Notes under the pieces: model-generated | Told to the model about the DNA's origin: nothing | Databases searched by the model: none | The model's input: the letters and a program-made list of their open reading frames with translations, nothing else | In this document: one piece after another, positions 1 through 9,199 of the stretch | Layout of the letters: each line of letters opens with the position of its first letter | Position numbering within the stretch: position 1 is the first letter of the stretch | Position numbers and translations under genes: made by a program | NCBI RefSeq assembly: GCF_001730295.1 | Contig: NZ_MIKA01000004.1 | Span: 1 to 64,000, forward strand | Direction: 5' to 3' | DNA: 64,000 nucleotides | DNA from: Enterococcus plantarum | GTDB lineage: Bacteria > Bacillota > Bacilli > Lactobacillales > Enterococcaceae

Positions 1-202
1 ATCCTTTTTTTTTGATTTAAAACAAATAAAAACTCTTTTGTGGGTTCCAATGCATAGTATTTACACTTATTTACGTAGTATAAAAAAAACGAGGAAACAT
101 ATCAATCGTACATACTCAACAAAAAGGGAGTTGGTTATCAGACTGTAGATAACGTTGTCTTCCGTAAGAAAACAAGCTTTAAATTAAGTAGTTTTTCTAA
201 AT

Positions 203-257
203 CTTCGAAGGAGCCTGGGACATAACTAAAAAGGTTATGTTTCAGGCTCCTTCGAAG
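203..257. repeat. Intergenic palindrome, GGGACATAAC hairpin (family A, copy 1)
   Basis: A near-perfect palindrome. The outer arm CTTCGAAGGAGCCTG is matched by CAGGCTCCTTCGAAG, and the inner arms GGACATAAC and GTTATGTTTC surround a short loop. The core recurs at 25812 and 29539. It may act as a transcription terminator or as a mobile intergenic repeat; the sequence alone does not decide between these. Confidence 0.75.
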
Positions 258-261
258 AACA

Positions 262-531
262 GACGAAAAACCAACAATAAGCACTATTTTCGTTAATTTC
301 TTTGATTCTCTGTCTCATAGAACGAATATTAAACAAGTATTGATTGATCATGTTCACTGTATCAACACTGGGACAAACACAAGCCGAATACATAGATTCT
401 ACAATGAGGTAAATGAAATCAAACTAAATTGTAGCATCAATCTTTTAGTCCAAGATCATCAAGCGTTAACCTAGCGGATTGGTTTCTTCCTTCAACAAAT
501 TTTTTTTTCATCATTAGAATCACTTCCAAAA
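262..531 (-). pseudogene. Decayed IS1182-family transposase, N-terminal part
   Basis: Translation of the minus strand gives fragments characteristic of the N-terminus of IS1182-type transposases. Seen are KIDATI, a stop, FDFIYLIVESMYSA, and then NMINQYLFNIRSMRQRIKEI followed by NENSAYCWFF. This follows the family pattern of D-F-x-FIY, a short proline-rich link, the I-RSxR segment and the YRWF motif. A further piece in another frame (RNQSARLTLDDL) lies upstream near 470-520. In-frame stops, a frame change and an internal deletion make it non-functional. The catalytic C-terminal part is absent. Family assignment is by motif recognition only. Confidence 0.55.
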
Positions 532-540
532 TAGTTTATA

Positions 541-602
541 TAAATTAGTATAAAAAAACTGTAGACAGACTCCTAATGTAGGAGTCTGTCTACAGTCTGA
601 AG
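541..602. repeat. Perfect 17-bp inverted repeat (family B, copy 1)
   Basis: Arms at 559-575 and 579-595 (CTGTAGACAGACTCCTA and its exact complement) are separated by a three-base loop. The context TTAGTAT-AAAAA before and CTGA after is shared with a second, imperfect copy at 25313-25374 downstream of the lanthipeptide gene, so this is a dispersed element. An A run on the left would give a U tail for leftward transcription. Confidence 0.7.
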
Positions 603-690
603 GGTGTGGGACGAAAGTAAATCACTTTTGTTTCACACCCTAAATGCGAATAAACGGTGGGGGGCAGAAGCAATCTCTTCTGTCCAGCCT
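601..690. repeat. Intergenic hairpins (family A, copy 2) downstream of the 352-residue membrane protein gene
   Basis: AGGGTGTGGGAC and its partner GTTTCACACCCT (601-641) form a hairpin. It is followed by AATAAACGGTGG and a GCAGAAGC/CTTCTGTCC pair, the same module order as at 25812 and 29539. Because it sits after the stop of the leftward gene that ends at 723, it may terminate that transcript. Confidence 0.65.
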
Positions 691-722
691 ATTTTTTTAT
701 AGAATTCTATTAACGAATACTT

Positions 723-1781
723 TTACAATTTACTTTCAGTTACAGGGTCTTTCACTAAATTAGATCCCCATAAACCAGCTAGGGAAGTGATGATCATCCC
801 AAGAACCATAGCTACAAAGCCCCAGATAGACGCTTTTGCTACTGTATTTGAAGCATCTTCCGCAGTTTGTCTAGCTTCTTTGATATTTTTATCCAAGTCT
901 TCTTTTGCATCTTCTAGACTTGTTTTAGCATTTTCGATTTGTGTTTGTGTTTCTTTAGACGCTTTTTGTAGTTCATTATAGATATTATCTGTTGCTTGTT
1001 CGGCTTCTTCTTGCGATAAATCTGTATTTTTTGCTACTGCGTTTGCGATTGCTGGGCGATCAACTGAATCACCGATTTTTTTCGCTTTTGCTTCTAAAGA
1101 ATCTGCAGTATCTTGGAAGATTTTATCAGAGTTATCAGGATTTTTGATGATTTCTTTTCCAGCATCCGTGATTTCATCTGTCGCTTCTTTCATTTTATCT
1201 TTCAAATAATCTGGTTGTAGTTCTTTTACGTCAGTATCAGATAAGACTTTTTTAACTTGTCCTTGAAGTTCTGTCGTATCCACTGATTGAACTCCATCTG
1301 TCACTTTATCAAATCCTTTACTGATCGCATCAGATGTGCCTGAAGCTACAGTTTCCACAGTGCTGCCAGTTGCTGAAGCGATATTCCCAAATAGAGAACC
1401 GATTGCTGAAAATGCTCCGATTGCTGTATAAGATAGGATAGCCAATAATACCAAGACACTTGTTGCCCATGTTAGAAAACCATGAACTAAGCCTACTCTG
1501 CGTGCTGCTACCCCTGCAATAAATCCACTACAAAATAATGAAAGAACAAATGTCACCACTGTCCAAATAATAAGGCCCATTCCTACACCATCTAACGGAT
1601 TATCCGCTGTTGGCTTAACAATACCAAAACCAATTGCTGAACCAATTAAACTTAAGGTAAAGAAAATCGCAAAGAAGGAAACTAGTCCTGCTATGATTGA
1701 CCCCCAAGAGATATTTACCCCTGCTTCATCTTGTGTCGTTAAGTACGATACAAACCCTTTTTTTCTCGTATTCTTTTCCAT
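723..1781 (-). CDS. Membrane protein with long charged central region
   Basis: Start chosen at the ATG at 1781 (product 352 residues), which is preceded by AAAGGATGGG at good spacing; the ATG three codons upstream lies directly against that site. The N-terminal 135 residues hold about three transmembrane segments, beginning with the SWGSIIAGLVSFFAIFF segment found in a widespread family of uncharacterised bacterial membrane proteins. Residues of roughly 150-310 are soluble, rich in Lys, Glu, Asp and Ala, with probable coiled coil. One transmembrane helix follows near the C-terminus (ASIWGFVAMVLGMIITSLAG). The gene stands alone, with hairpin repeats after it. Function is unknown; an envelope-associated scaffold or stress role is only a guess. 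Confidence 0.75.
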   Translation of the reverse strand: MEKNTRKKGFVSYLTTQDEAGVNISWGSIIAGLVSFFAIFFTLSLIGSAIGFGIVKPTADNPLDGVGMGLIIWTVVTFVLSLFCSGFIAGVAARRVGLVHGFLTWATSVLVLLAILSYTAIGAFSAIGSLFGNIASATGSTVETVASGTSDAISKGFDKVTDGVQSVDTTELQGQVKKVLSDTDVKELQPDYLKDKMKEATDEITDAGKEIIKNPDNSDKIFQDTADSLEAKAKKIGDSVDRPAIANAVAKNTDLSQEEAEQATDNIYNELQKASKETQTQIENAKTSLEDAKEDLDKNIKEARQTAEDASNTVAKASIWGFVAMVLGMIITSLAGLWGSNLVKDPVTESKL

Positions 1782-1932
1782 AATTCCCATCCTTTCGTTT
1801 ATTTTTTTACTAATTGGTACACTATCAACTATAAAAGCTTAAAATATTTTGTGCAAATGATATGATTTTTTTTCTAATCAAACACTCACTTCTTCTGTGA
1901 CAAGGTATATCATTTGCATCTAATGCAAAAAA

Positions 1933-1970
1933 ATGTTAGGCCATACCAACTATTGGTATAGCTCTAACAT
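1933..1970 (-). terminator. Terminator after the CPBP-type protease gene
   Basis: ATGTTAGGCCATACCAA pairs with TTGGTATAGCTCTAACAT. Read leftward, the stem is followed by a run of T (AAAAAAA at 1927-1933 on the plus strand). It lies 28 bases past the stop of the gene ending at 1998. Confidence 0.75.
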
Positions 1971-1997
1971 GATATGTTCGATGATAATAATAGTATG

Positions 1998-2675
1998 TTA
2001 GTGTGCTAAAGTCCCCAAAATAACACCTATAAAAATCAACCAGTCAAAAGCGATATGAATGATTGTACCCGCCCAGATTGAATTTGTTTTTAATGTCGCC
2101 CATGTAAAAGGGATGCGAGTCAACCCAATCACAACCAAGCATTGGAACCAATTCCAATCATACGTCGATAAATGTAGTGACCCAAACATAAGATTTGTTA
2201 AAATAACTGAACCAATGATAGCTGTTTTTCGTTCAACTTTATACTGCAGTGCTATATGAACTAGTAAAATCAGTGGAATCGTCGTAATGATTTCCTCTCC
2301 TGCGAGCATGAATAACGTTTTACCTAACAAAGTAAGCGCCGGTACCAAGCCATGACTAAATTCATACACGATTGGATTAGCAGCAGTCGGCTGTCCAATC
2401 GCTCCGGCTAAAACGTTTGCCAAGAGAGCCGTTACCCAACTTAAAACGTATGCAATCATTATAATTTTAACTGATCCTTTTTTTAGTGGGGAATAAAGTT
2501 GTTTAATGCCTTCCACACCATACATCAAGTACATTCCTACTAATCCTGCAACGAGAATCATACAAAAATTCAAAATAAATGCCGTGTTCAATAATGAATA
2601 AAACGCGCATCCTAATAATAATAACGAAACAATTGCTGGAACTAATTTTACTTTTCGATCAAATAATTCTTGCAT
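1998..2675 (-). CDS. CPBP-family intramembrane metalloprotease-like protein
   Basis: A multi-pass membrane protein of about 225 residues. The Abi/CPBP signature is present as three motifs: EEIITTI (motif 1), FGSLHLSTYDWNWFQ with the motif-2 His, and HIAFDW, the HxxxD of the last motif. In typical members motif 1 is EExxxR; here the Arg position is Thr, so this is a variant subgroup whose activity cannot be assumed. Such proteins are known in prenyl-protein processing, in bacteriocin self-immunity and in phage defence. The ATG at 2675 puts the first helix right after the start. A TTG at 2735 would add 20 polar residues but has a weaker ribosome site. It is a single gene ended by a strong hairpin, with no bacteriocin gene beside it. 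Confidence 0.75.
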   Translation of the reverse strand: MQELFDRKVKLVPAIVSLLLLGCAFYSLLNTAFILNFCMILVAGLVGMYLMYGVEGIKQLYSPLKKGSVKIIMIAYVLSWVTALLANVLAGAIGQPTAANPIVYEFSHGLVPALTLLGKTLFMLAGEEIITTIPLILLVHIALQYKVERKTAIIGSVILTNLMFGSLHLSTYDWNWFQCLVVIGLTRIPFTWATLKTNSIWAGTIIHIAFDWLIFIGVILGTLAH

Positions 2676-2880
2676 TTTCTCCACGCCCTTAAGGTTATTT
2701 TCTTTTAGTATAGTTTTTATCTTTGTAGCAAACAAATGATTCGCCTAGTTTACAAGCAAATCACTTCCGCTGTTTAGATAATAACCACTTTTCATGTTTT
2801 TAATTGATTTAGTCTGATATATAAGACCTGACGGAATCCAACCTTTTGATACCTGTAGAAAAACAAGCTAAACTAGCTTT

Positions 2881-3770
2881 AGGAGGTGCTGAATAAAGGA
2901 AAAATTATGGGCTAACTGTCAGACAAATTCGTTTAAATAAAGGATATAGTCAAAAAGAAGTATATAACGAGATCATAACAAAATCCTATGCTATTGAATT
3001 TGAACAAGGAAAGCATGATATATCACTCTTTTTATTTATGCAGATTTTAGACCGCTTAATGGTAGATAGCGACGAATTTTTTTATATTCATAATGAGTAT
3101 CAATTACGGGAAGAAAAATTATATCAACAATTTTTCTCACGCGGCCAATCGCCATGATATTCAAGCTTTAGAAAAAATGTACCAAACCCAATTGCACCTC
3201 ACCGACCCTACTGCTTTGACCCTTGTACGTCAGGCAGAACTACGTTTAAGAATCCAGTCTCTCAGCTATTTTGAGAGCCATAAAAATTTTTAGAATTGGC
3301 AGGGCAATCCTGAAGATATCCAAATCCTTAGTCATTATTTGATGAATGTTCAAAGTTGGACATTACAAGAAATTCTCTTATTTAGCAACAATGTTGATAT
3401 GTTTAACCAAGAACAGCAACTTTTCTTTTTTAAGCTACTACTAAAATCCCTCCCTCACTACCAATCATACAATCGAGCAGTCCCAGTCTACGCGTCTCTA
3501 CTCGCGAACCTATTGCCAACATTGTTTCGTAAACAAGAATGGGCTGACATTTCACAGGCATTAGGTTGGTTGGAAGAACTGAGTAAAGAATTTACCAGCA
3601 GCTTTTTTCGAATCGTCTTTCTCTATTACAGTGGACTCTTTGCTATTTGTCAGGGAGACACTATCGCTGGAGAAAAAAAAGTTCTTTAGGCATTGAATAC
3701 ATTGAAGATACTTGACCAAGCAAATATTGCAGCCGAACTAGAAGCTTTCTTTATGACCCTAAAAAGATAG
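2881..3770 (+). pseudogene. Rgg/MutR-family transcriptional regulator, broken
   Basis: An AGGAGG at 2881 is followed by a decayed start. Frame 2 from about 2903 reads YGLTVRQIRLNKGYSQKEVY and continues through the helix-turn-helix (SYAIEFEQGKHDISLFLF) to FFYIHNEYQL, the typical N-terminus of Rgg regulators. The reading then shifts frame near 3090-3155 and continues with REEKLYQQF-like and then SYFESHKNF text. In that frame, in-frame stops occur at 3291 and 3687, and the product would finish at 3770 with EAFFMTLKR. The C-terminal helical text (QSWTLQEILLFSNNVDMF) fits the Rgg peptide-binding repeat domain. A missing start, one frameshift and two stops mean it cannot make a full protein. No short peptide gene was seen beside it. 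Confidence 0.8.
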
Positions 3771-3837
3771 GAGAAAGAACATCGTGGAATCAAGTCTACT
3801 CACACCGTTTAGTTAGCTTTATAATAAAAACTAAAAA

Positions 3838-3883
3838 AATGAGGGAGGAACAAAAGTAACAAGCACCTCTGTTCCCCCTCATT
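3838..3883 (-). terminator. Terminator of the ruvA-ruvB operon
   Basis: AATGAGGGAGGAAC pairs with GTTCCCCCTCATT around a loop of about 19 bases. The run CTAAAAAAAT on the left supplies the U tail for leftward transcription. It sits just after the ruvB stop. Confidence 0.75.
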
Positions 3884-3892
3884 ATTCTTCTA

Positions 3893-4903
3893 TTATTCTT
3901 GATAATACGATTCATAACCAAAATGTTCATAGGCTAATACGGTTGCGATTCGACCTCTTGGCGTACGCTTGATAAATCCTTTTTGAATTAAATACGGTTC
4001 ATACATATCCTCTACCGTTTCAGTTTCTTCACTGATATTGACCGCTATTGTGCTTAATCCGACAGGACCACCGCCGTATAATTCAATCATTGTTTTTAAT
4101 AATTTTTGATCGACATAATCCAATCCTTGATGATCAACTTGCAATAAGGTCAATGCTTGGTCTGCAATTTCACGGTTGATCGTGCCATTCGACTGTACTT
4201 GGGCAAAATCACGGACACGTTTTAGTAAGCGATTCGCGATTCGCGGTGTGCCACGAGAACGTCGTGCAATTTCAAAAGCGCCTTCTTCTACGATCTCCGT
4301 TCGGAAAATATCAGCTGAACGTAATACGATTTCTTTTAAATCTTGTGTTTCATAATATTCCATATGTGAAATAATGCCAAAGCGATCACGAAGTGGCGCA
4401 GATAACATACCAGCTCTTGTCGTGGCTCCTATCAAGGTAAACGGAGGTAATGGAAAATGAACTGGATGAGCTGTTGTTCCTTGTCCCACCATGATATCTA
4501 CATAAAAATCTTCCATTGCAGAATACAACATTTCTTCTACTACACGAGGTAAGCGATGGATTTCATCAATAAATAAAACGTCTCCTGGTTCTAATTCGTT
4601 TAATATCGCGACTAAGTCCCCTGCTCGCTCAATTGCTGGTCCACTCGTCGTTCGGATATTAACATGCATTTCGTTGGCGATCACCATTGCCATCGTCGTC
4701 TTACCCAGCCCAGGTGGACCGTATAAAAGCGTATGGTCTAAGGCTTCTTCCCGATTGCGAGCAGCTTCGATATAAATCGTAAGCTCTTGCTTGACTTTGT
4801 CTTGCCCAATGTATTGTTCGAGAAATTGCGGACGTAGCGACTTTTCCAAGGACTCTTCCCCTTCACTTCTTTGAGCGGAAAGTAGTCTTTCATCTTCTGT
4901 CAT
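3893..4903 (-). CDS. ruvB: Holliday junction branch migration ATPase RuvB
   Basis: A 336-residue AAA+ motor of the RuvABC complex that drives branch migration of Holliday junctions. Visible motifs in order are Walker [10 protein letters not shown] (about residue 62), Walker [10 protein letters not shown], sensor 1 IGATTRAG, the arginine-finger region APLRDRFG, and a C-terminal winged helix ending in [16 protein letters not shown]. Length matches the family. AGGAGG sits before the ATG. It lies 12 bases downstream of ruvA in the same direction, so the two form an operon. No ruvC is visible, as expected in Firmicutes, which use RecU. Confidence 0.97.
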   Translation of the reverse strand: MTEDERLLSAQRSEGEESLEKSLRPQFLEQYIGQDKVKQELTIYIEAARNREEALDHTLLYGPPGLGKTTMAMVIANEMHVNIRTTSGPAIERAGDLVAILNELEPGDVLFIDEIHRLPRVVEEMLYSAMEDFYVDIMVGQGTTAHPVHFPLPPFTLIGATTRAGMLSAPLRDRFGIISHMEYYETQDLKEIVLRSADIFRTEIVEEGAFEIARRSRGTPRIANRLLKRVRDFAQVQSNGTINREIADQALTLLQVDHQGLDYVDQKLLKTMIELYGGGPVGLSTIAVNISEETETVEDMYEPYLIQKGFIKRTPRGRIATVLAYEHFGYESYYQE

Positions 4904-4915
4904 AACGATTCCTCC

Positions 4916-5527
4916 TTAGCGTTTCATCATAAATTTCAATGCATTGCGCAAGTATTCATCTGTCGCTTGTGTACCTAATTCTTCCAATTTCGGCGTGATA
5001 CGTTTGATTTCTTTTTCACTATAACCTAACGCACTCAACGCTTCTAATGCTTCTGTCAGCGACTGATTTGCTGATGGCGTATTTGGTGTTTTAGCCATCG
5101 CTTCAACAGCAGCATCTGACGTTTCTAGCTCTCCTAATTTCCCTTTAAGATCAAGTACCATTTGTTGTGCAGTCTTTTTACCCACACCAGGAAATTTTGT
5201 TAGATAAGCAGCATCTTCACTCTCGATCGCATTGATCAACCCACCGTGATCTTCTGAAGCCATGATTGCTAAACCACTTTTAGGTCCGATTCCTGAGACA
5301 CTAATCAACTTTAAAAAGAGTTGTTTTTCATCTAAATCACTGAACCCATATAAAGAGTGGGCATCTTCACGAATGACTTGATGGACATAAATTTTAGTTT
5401 GCTGATCCGTTTTTCCAGAATAACGATAGGGATTTCCTACAGAAATTTGATAGCCAATTCCATTTGTTTCTACTACAATATAATATGGACTGATAAACGT
5501 CACTTTACCAATAATATACTCGTACAT
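4916..5527 (-). CDS. ruvA: Holliday junction DNA-binding protein RuvA
   Basis: RuvA binds four-way junctions as a tetramer and loads RuvB. The start was set at the ATG at 5527 (203 residues), because the protein then begins MYEYIIGKV like the family and AAGGTG stands seven bases before it; an upstream ATG would add 14 unrelated residues. Seen are the N-terminal OB fold (to about residue 65), the helix-hairpin-helix motifs [15 protein letters not shown] and [16 protein letters not shown], and a C-terminal three-helix domain ending [10 protein letters not shown] that contacts RuvB. Confidence 0.97.
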   Translation of the reverse strand: MYEYIIGKVTFISPYYIVVETNGIGYQISVGNPYRYSGKTDQQTKIYVHQVIREDAHSLYGFSDLDEKQLFLKLISVSGIGPKSGLAIMASEDHGGLINAIESEDAAYLTKFPGVGKKTAQQMVLDLKGKLGELETSDAAVEAMAKTPNTPSANQSLTEALEALSALGYSEKEIKRITPKLEELGTQATDEYLRNALKFMMKR

Positions 5528-5643
5528 AATTTCACCTTTCTTGAAACCTTGCTTGCGCATCACACGCACATATGTTTCTATTTTAGCACAGATTAAAGGA
5601 AATCAGTAGCTTGAAAAAAAGCATCTTATTTAACTATAAAAAA

Positions 5644-5676
5644 ACCAATACGAACTATGCTTCCATTCGTACTGGT
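5644..5676 (-). terminator. Terminator after the first OppA-like gene
   Basis: ACCAATACGAA pairs with TTCGTACTGGT with one mismatch. The plus-strand AAAAAA just left of it gives a U tail for leftward transcription from the lipoprotein gene ending at 5734. Confidence 0.6.
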
Positions 5677-5733
5677 CATATGATGAGGTAGGGGTATATC
5701 TCTACGAGTTACACCTTCGCCCTCTTTTACTTT

Positions 5734-7401
5734 TTATTCAGAAATGTAAGTCCATTTATAATCGTATCGCGCACCAGCTCCGTGAGCTACTACGCCTTGG
5801 ACTTTTTTACTACGCATGTGTGCTTCTGCTTTTTGATAAACTGGTGCAACGCCCATCTCGTTCATCAATAGTTTTTCGGCCTCTACCATATCTGTCCAGC
5901 GTTTTTCTGGATCAGAGGCGTCTTTACTACCTGAAGCTTTGACTAATTCATCGTATGTTTCATTTGAGTAGCGCCCTCTGTTATATGAACCACCTGTTAC
6001 AAATAAATCAGTGAAACTGCTTGGGTCTGCATAATCAGCTCCCCAACCGCCCATGATCACTTCAAAGTCACCATTTTTACCGCGATCTAATCGAACGGTA
6101 AAGGGCACATTTGTAACGGTCACGTCTACACCATCAAGTGTTTCTTTCACTGCGCCTTGGATATATTCTAGTACTTTTTTGGTAGAATCAGTATCATCAC
6201 CCACGATATCAAATTTGAATGAATCAATGCCTAATTCTTGTTTTGCTTTTTCCCAGTATTCTTTGGCTTTTTTGGTGTCATGTGTCAACACATTTTTATT
6301 TTCATCCGCAAAGTCTTTATTGCCTGTGGGTGAGAATGACATTCCAGCTGGTACAAGACCAGTAGAAGCAATCGAACCATCTCCTAAGATTCGGTCAACC
6401 AATGCATCACGGTCGATTGAATAAGAAATTGCTTTACGTAAGTTTTCATTGTGGTACGGTGAATTCGCATCTCTTTGATTGAATTCAAGATAAGACGTTC
6501 TAGCATCTTTTTCAATCACAAGTTCTGGATCATCCGCCATTTGTTTTGCTAATTCTCCACTTAAAATGACATCGTCTGCTTGACCATCTTGGAATAGATT
6601 TAATGATGTAGGTGCTTCTTTAACCACTGTTACTTCAATTTTATCTAACTTAACTGCGTCTTTATCCCAATATTGATCATTTTTTGTATACGACCATTCG
6701 GTGTCTGTTCCAGGTCCGTCAAAATCAGTTAACGTAAATGGGCCGTTATAAACGGATGCGTCGCTAGTTGTTGCATAGTCTTTGCCTTTTTCTTCGACAA
6801 TTTTTTTATTTTGTGGGAAAAAGGATGGGAAGGCCAATAAATAATCAAAGTATGGCGTTTCTTGTTCTAACGTTACTTCTAATTCATAATCCCCAATTGC
6901 TTTGATCCCTAACTCATCCAAGCTTTTCTTACCAGCAGAAACATCGGCACCGTTTTTAACTAATTCAAACATATAAGCATATTCTGCTGCTGTTTTAGGA
7001 TCTGCTGTTCGTTGCCAACCATAGACATAATCTGCCGCTACCACAGGATCACCATTTGACCATTTAGCGTCTTCTCTAAGTTTAAATGTATAGGTCAATC
7101 CATCATCACTTTTCTTTGCCAACTCAACTGCACCAGCTGGCTGTGGTTTACTTTTATCATCTAAACGATATAACCCTTCATAAACATTGTTCAAAGCTGA
7201 AAAACTAATTGTATTGGTTGCAACTGATAAATCTGCACTTGGCATTTCTTGTTGGACTACTAATTTAAAAAGCTGTTCCCCACTCGCTTTCTTACTATCG
7301 TTACTACTATCTGCAGAATCAGTCTTACCACCGCAAGCTGCCAAAACTAGAGTAGACAGCATCATCACACTGATTAATTTCCTCACATTTACTTTTTTCA
7401 T
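5734..7401 (-). CDS. Peptide ABC transporter substrate-binding lipoprotein, OppA type (copy 1)
   Basis: A 555-residue family 5 solute-binding protein. The signal peptide ends in the lipobox LVLAACGG, so the mature protein should be lipid-anchored at Cys23 on the outer membrane face. Family landmarks include GLTYTFKLREDAKWSNGDPV, YVYGWQRTADPKTAAEYAYM and, near the C-terminus, WGADYADPSSFTDLF. It is highly similar to the protein at 16625-18277. No permease or ATPase genes adjoin it, so it presumably delivers peptides to an Opp transporter encoded elsewhere. In enterococci such orphan binding proteins include pheromone-binding relatives, so signalling-peptide capture is an alternative to plain nutrition. 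A GAGGAG ribosome site precedes the ATG. Confidence 0.92.
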   Translation of the reverse strand: MKKVNVRKLISVMMLSTLVLAACGGKTDSADSSNDSKKASGEQLFKLVVQQEMPSADLSVATNTISFSALNNVYEGLYRLDDKSKPQPAGAVELAKKSDDGLTYTFKLREDAKWSNGDPVVAADYVYGWQRTADPKTAAEYAYMFELVKNGADVSAGKKSLDELGIKAIGDYELEVTLEQETPYFDYLLAFPSFFPQNKKIVEEKGKDYATTSDASVYNGPFTLTDFDGPGTDTEWSYTKNDQYWDKDAVKLDKIEVTVVKEAPTSLNLFQDGQADDVILSGELAKQMADDPELVIEKDARTSYLEFNQRDANSPYHNENLRKAISYSIDRDALVDRILGDGSIASTGLVPAGMSFSPTGNKDFADENKNVLTHDTKKAKEYWEKAKQELGIDSFKFDIVGDDTDSTKKVLEYIQGAVKETLDGVDVTVTNVPFTVRLDRGKNGDFEVIMGGWGADYADPSSFTDLFVTGGSYNRGRYSNETYDELVKASGSKDASDPEKRWTDMVEAEKLLMNEMGVAPVYQKAEAHMRSKKVQGVVAHGAGARYDYKWTYISE

Positions 7402-7511
7402 TTTATTCTCCTCAATAAATAATTATTTTCTTTCCTAATTCTAATTTTCGGAATGTTTTCATAATACTAGAAATTAAGGCAAATAGCAATTGTTTTATGA
7501 AGGAAATAAAA

Positions 7512-7552
7512 AAAGCCTATTTAAGCAATTTTAATCTGCTTAGATAGGCTTT
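7512..7552. terminator. Terminator between msrB and the OppA-like gene
   Basis: AAAGCCTATTTAAGCA pairs with TGCTTAGATAGGCTTT around a nine-base AT-rich loop. A-rich sequence on the left gives a U tail for leftward msrB transcripts. Confidence 0.8.
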
Positions 7553-7556
7553 CCTA

Positions 7557-7994
7557 TTATTTAAATAAGGTTTGATAGTCCCCGTAGCCTGCCTTTTCTA
7601 GCTCGTCTACCGGAATAAACCGTAAAGCTGCTGCATTGATACAATAGCGTAAACCACCTTGCTCTTGCGGCCCATCTGTAAAAACATGGCCTAAATGGGA
7701 ATCGGCTTCTTTACTCCGTACTTCAACACGACGCATTCCTAAAGAAAAATCTGAATTTTCTTTGACACCTTGTTTTTCAATTGGCTTAGTAAAAGCTGGC
7801 CAACCGCAGCCTGCATCATATTTATCTGTTGAACTGAAAAGTGGTTCGCCACTGACCACATCAACATAAATCCCCTCTTGGTAAAAGTCATCATATTTAC
7901 CAGTAAAAGGTCGTTCAGTTGCATTTTCCTGCGTTACGGCATATTCGATATCGGATAGCTTTTCTTTCAACTCTTCTTTTGATGGTTTTTCCAT
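7557..7994 (-). CDS. msrB: Peptide-methionine (R)-S-oxide reductase MsrB
   Basis: A 145-residue enzyme that reduces methionine-R-sulfoxide in oxidised proteins. Family motifs are [43 protein letters not shown] and [11 protein letters not shown], where the Cys is the catalytic nucleophile. The zinc-binding CxxC pairs found in some members are absent. No msrA is adjacent. It is a single gene between two hairpins. Confidence 0.95.
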   Translation of the reverse strand: MEKPSKEELKEKLSDIEYAVTQENATERPFTGKYDDFYQEGIYVDVVSGEPLFSSTDKYDAGCGWPAFTKPIEKQGVKENSDFSLGMRRVEVRSKEADSHLGHVFTDGPQEQGGLRYCINAAALRFIPVDELEKAGYGDYQTLFK

Positions 7995-8048
7995 GACAAA
8001 TCACACCCTTACTTTTTAGTTAGTCCTATCATAGCATTATTAAGAAAA

Positions 8049-8080
8049 AAACACTCATTTTCTGTTTAGAAAATAAGTGT
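8049..8080 (-). terminator. Terminator of the ricA-mutS-mutL-maf-thioesterase operon
   Basis: AACACTCATTTTCT and AGAAAATAAGTGTT pair around GTTT. The A run to the left gives the U tail. It begins 13 bases past the thioesterase stop. Confidence 0.8.
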
Positions 8081-8092
8081 TCAAGTCGACTT

Positions 8093-8587
8093 TTAGTTCC
8101 AAGGAATATCCAGATCGACATTTTCGGCTAAATCAATACTTTCTTGTCGCTTGGCTTGTCTGAATTGTTTTCTGGCTTCATATCCTTGACAGATAAAACG
8201 TTCTTCTTTGGTCTCTGGCTCGATTGTTTTTGGCAAGCTCGCTCCTTTAGGTACGACAAAGGTCATAAAACAAGTTCCAGCTAGATAGCGTTCTCCCGTG
8301 AATAAATCTTCCCCGATCACTTTGGCGAATATCTCCATCGAGCGCGTACCTACTCCTGATACGTATGCATCAATACAGACTGAATGGTCTGCTTTTAAAG
8401 GGGCTAAAAAGTCTAAATGATCGACAGATGCCGTTACGATTGCCGCTCTAGATATTCGAACAGCTGAGATCCCAGCCGTTTCATCCAGCCATGCCATTAG
8501 TTGACCACCAAATAAGGTTTTATGAAAATTTAAATGAGGATACGTGATCATATGTGTCTGAATGGCTCTTGTTTGTGAACATTTCAT
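8093..8587 (-). CDS. Acyl-CoA thioesterase, hotdog fold
   Basis: A 164-residue cytosolic protein of the YkhA/BACH-type thioesterase family. The characteristic helix GGQLMAWLDETAGI carries the catalytic acidic residue, and TASVDHLDFLAPLK follows on the next strand. It should hydrolyse acyl-CoA thioesters, but the chain-length preference cannot be read from sequence. It is the last gene of a five-gene leftward run, 27 bases after maf, and is followed by a clear terminator. Its presence in a repair operon is probably positional rather than functional. Confidence 0.9.
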   Translation of the reverse strand: MKCSQTRAIQTHMITYPHLNFHKTLFGGQLMAWLDETAGISAVRISRAAIVTASVDHLDFLAPLKADHSVCIDAYVSGVGTRSMEIFAKVIGEDLFTGERYLAGTCFMTFVVPKGASLPKTIEPETKEERFICQGYEARKQFRQAKRQESIDLAENVDLDIPWN

Positions 8588-8614
8588 TTGTTGTTTCCTT
8601 CTTTCATCGTTCAG

Positions 8615-9172
8615 TTACACGTCAAAGGCTGGTAGCATTCGGTACAGAGTCGCAATAGGCAAGCCCATGATCGAATAGTAGTCACCTTGAATATTTTTAA
8701 CCAATAAAGCACCTTGCTCTTGAATCCCGTAGGCTCCAGCTTTATCTGTGTATTCTTTTGTATCTAGGTAGCGATTGATTTCTTCGTCCGTCAAATCGTA
8801 AAATTCTACTGTAGCAGGAACTGTAGCCGAAGATTCTTGATCATTTTTCATTAATACGACACTTGTATAAACTTTATGTGTTCTGCCACTTAGTTGACGC
8901 AGCATCCGAAAAGCATCCTCTCTGGAAGTGGGTTTTCCTAATATTTCATTGTCGATTGTGACGATCGTATCGGAACCGATCACTAAATCATTTGGATATT
9001 GTTTGGCAATATGTGCTGCTTTTTGCGCCGCCATCGTTAAAACGTAGTCCATTGGGGTGAAATACCCTTTGACTTCTTCATTTATATCAGCTGGCACAAC
9101 ATCAAAATTAGGGATAATTCGGCTCAACAACTCACGTCTGCGAGGCGATTGAGAGGCTAAAATAACTGCCAT
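8615..9172 (-). CDS. maf: Maf-family nucleoside triphosphate pyrophosphatase
   Basis: A 185-residue house-cleaning nucleotide pyrophosphatase. It opens with [11 protein letters not shown] and has [25 protein letters not shown] and [15 protein letters not shown], all family hallmarks. The family hydrolyses dTTP/UTP and modified nucleotides and, when overproduced in Bacillus, inhibits septation. It lies 27 bases downstream of mutL in one operon, which suits a role in keeping the nucleotide pool clean alongside mismatch repair. Confidence 0.95.
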   Translation of the reverse strand: MAVILASQSPRRRELLSRIIPNFDVVPADINEEVKGYFTPMDYVLTMAAQKAAHIAKQYPNDLVIGSDTIVTIDNEILGKPTSREDAFRMLRQLSGRTHKVYTSVVLMKNDQESSATVPATVEFYDLTDEEINRYLDTKEYTDKAGAYGIQEQGALLVKNIQGDYYSIMGLPIATLYRMLPAFDV

Positions 9173-9199
9173 TAGGATAAAACCTTCTTCCTATGTTTT

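Noticed and set aside
6053-6424. 123-codon open frame antisense to the first OppA gene
   Set aside because: Lies inside a well-supported lipoprotein gene; Ser/Thr-rich text typical of antisense frames.
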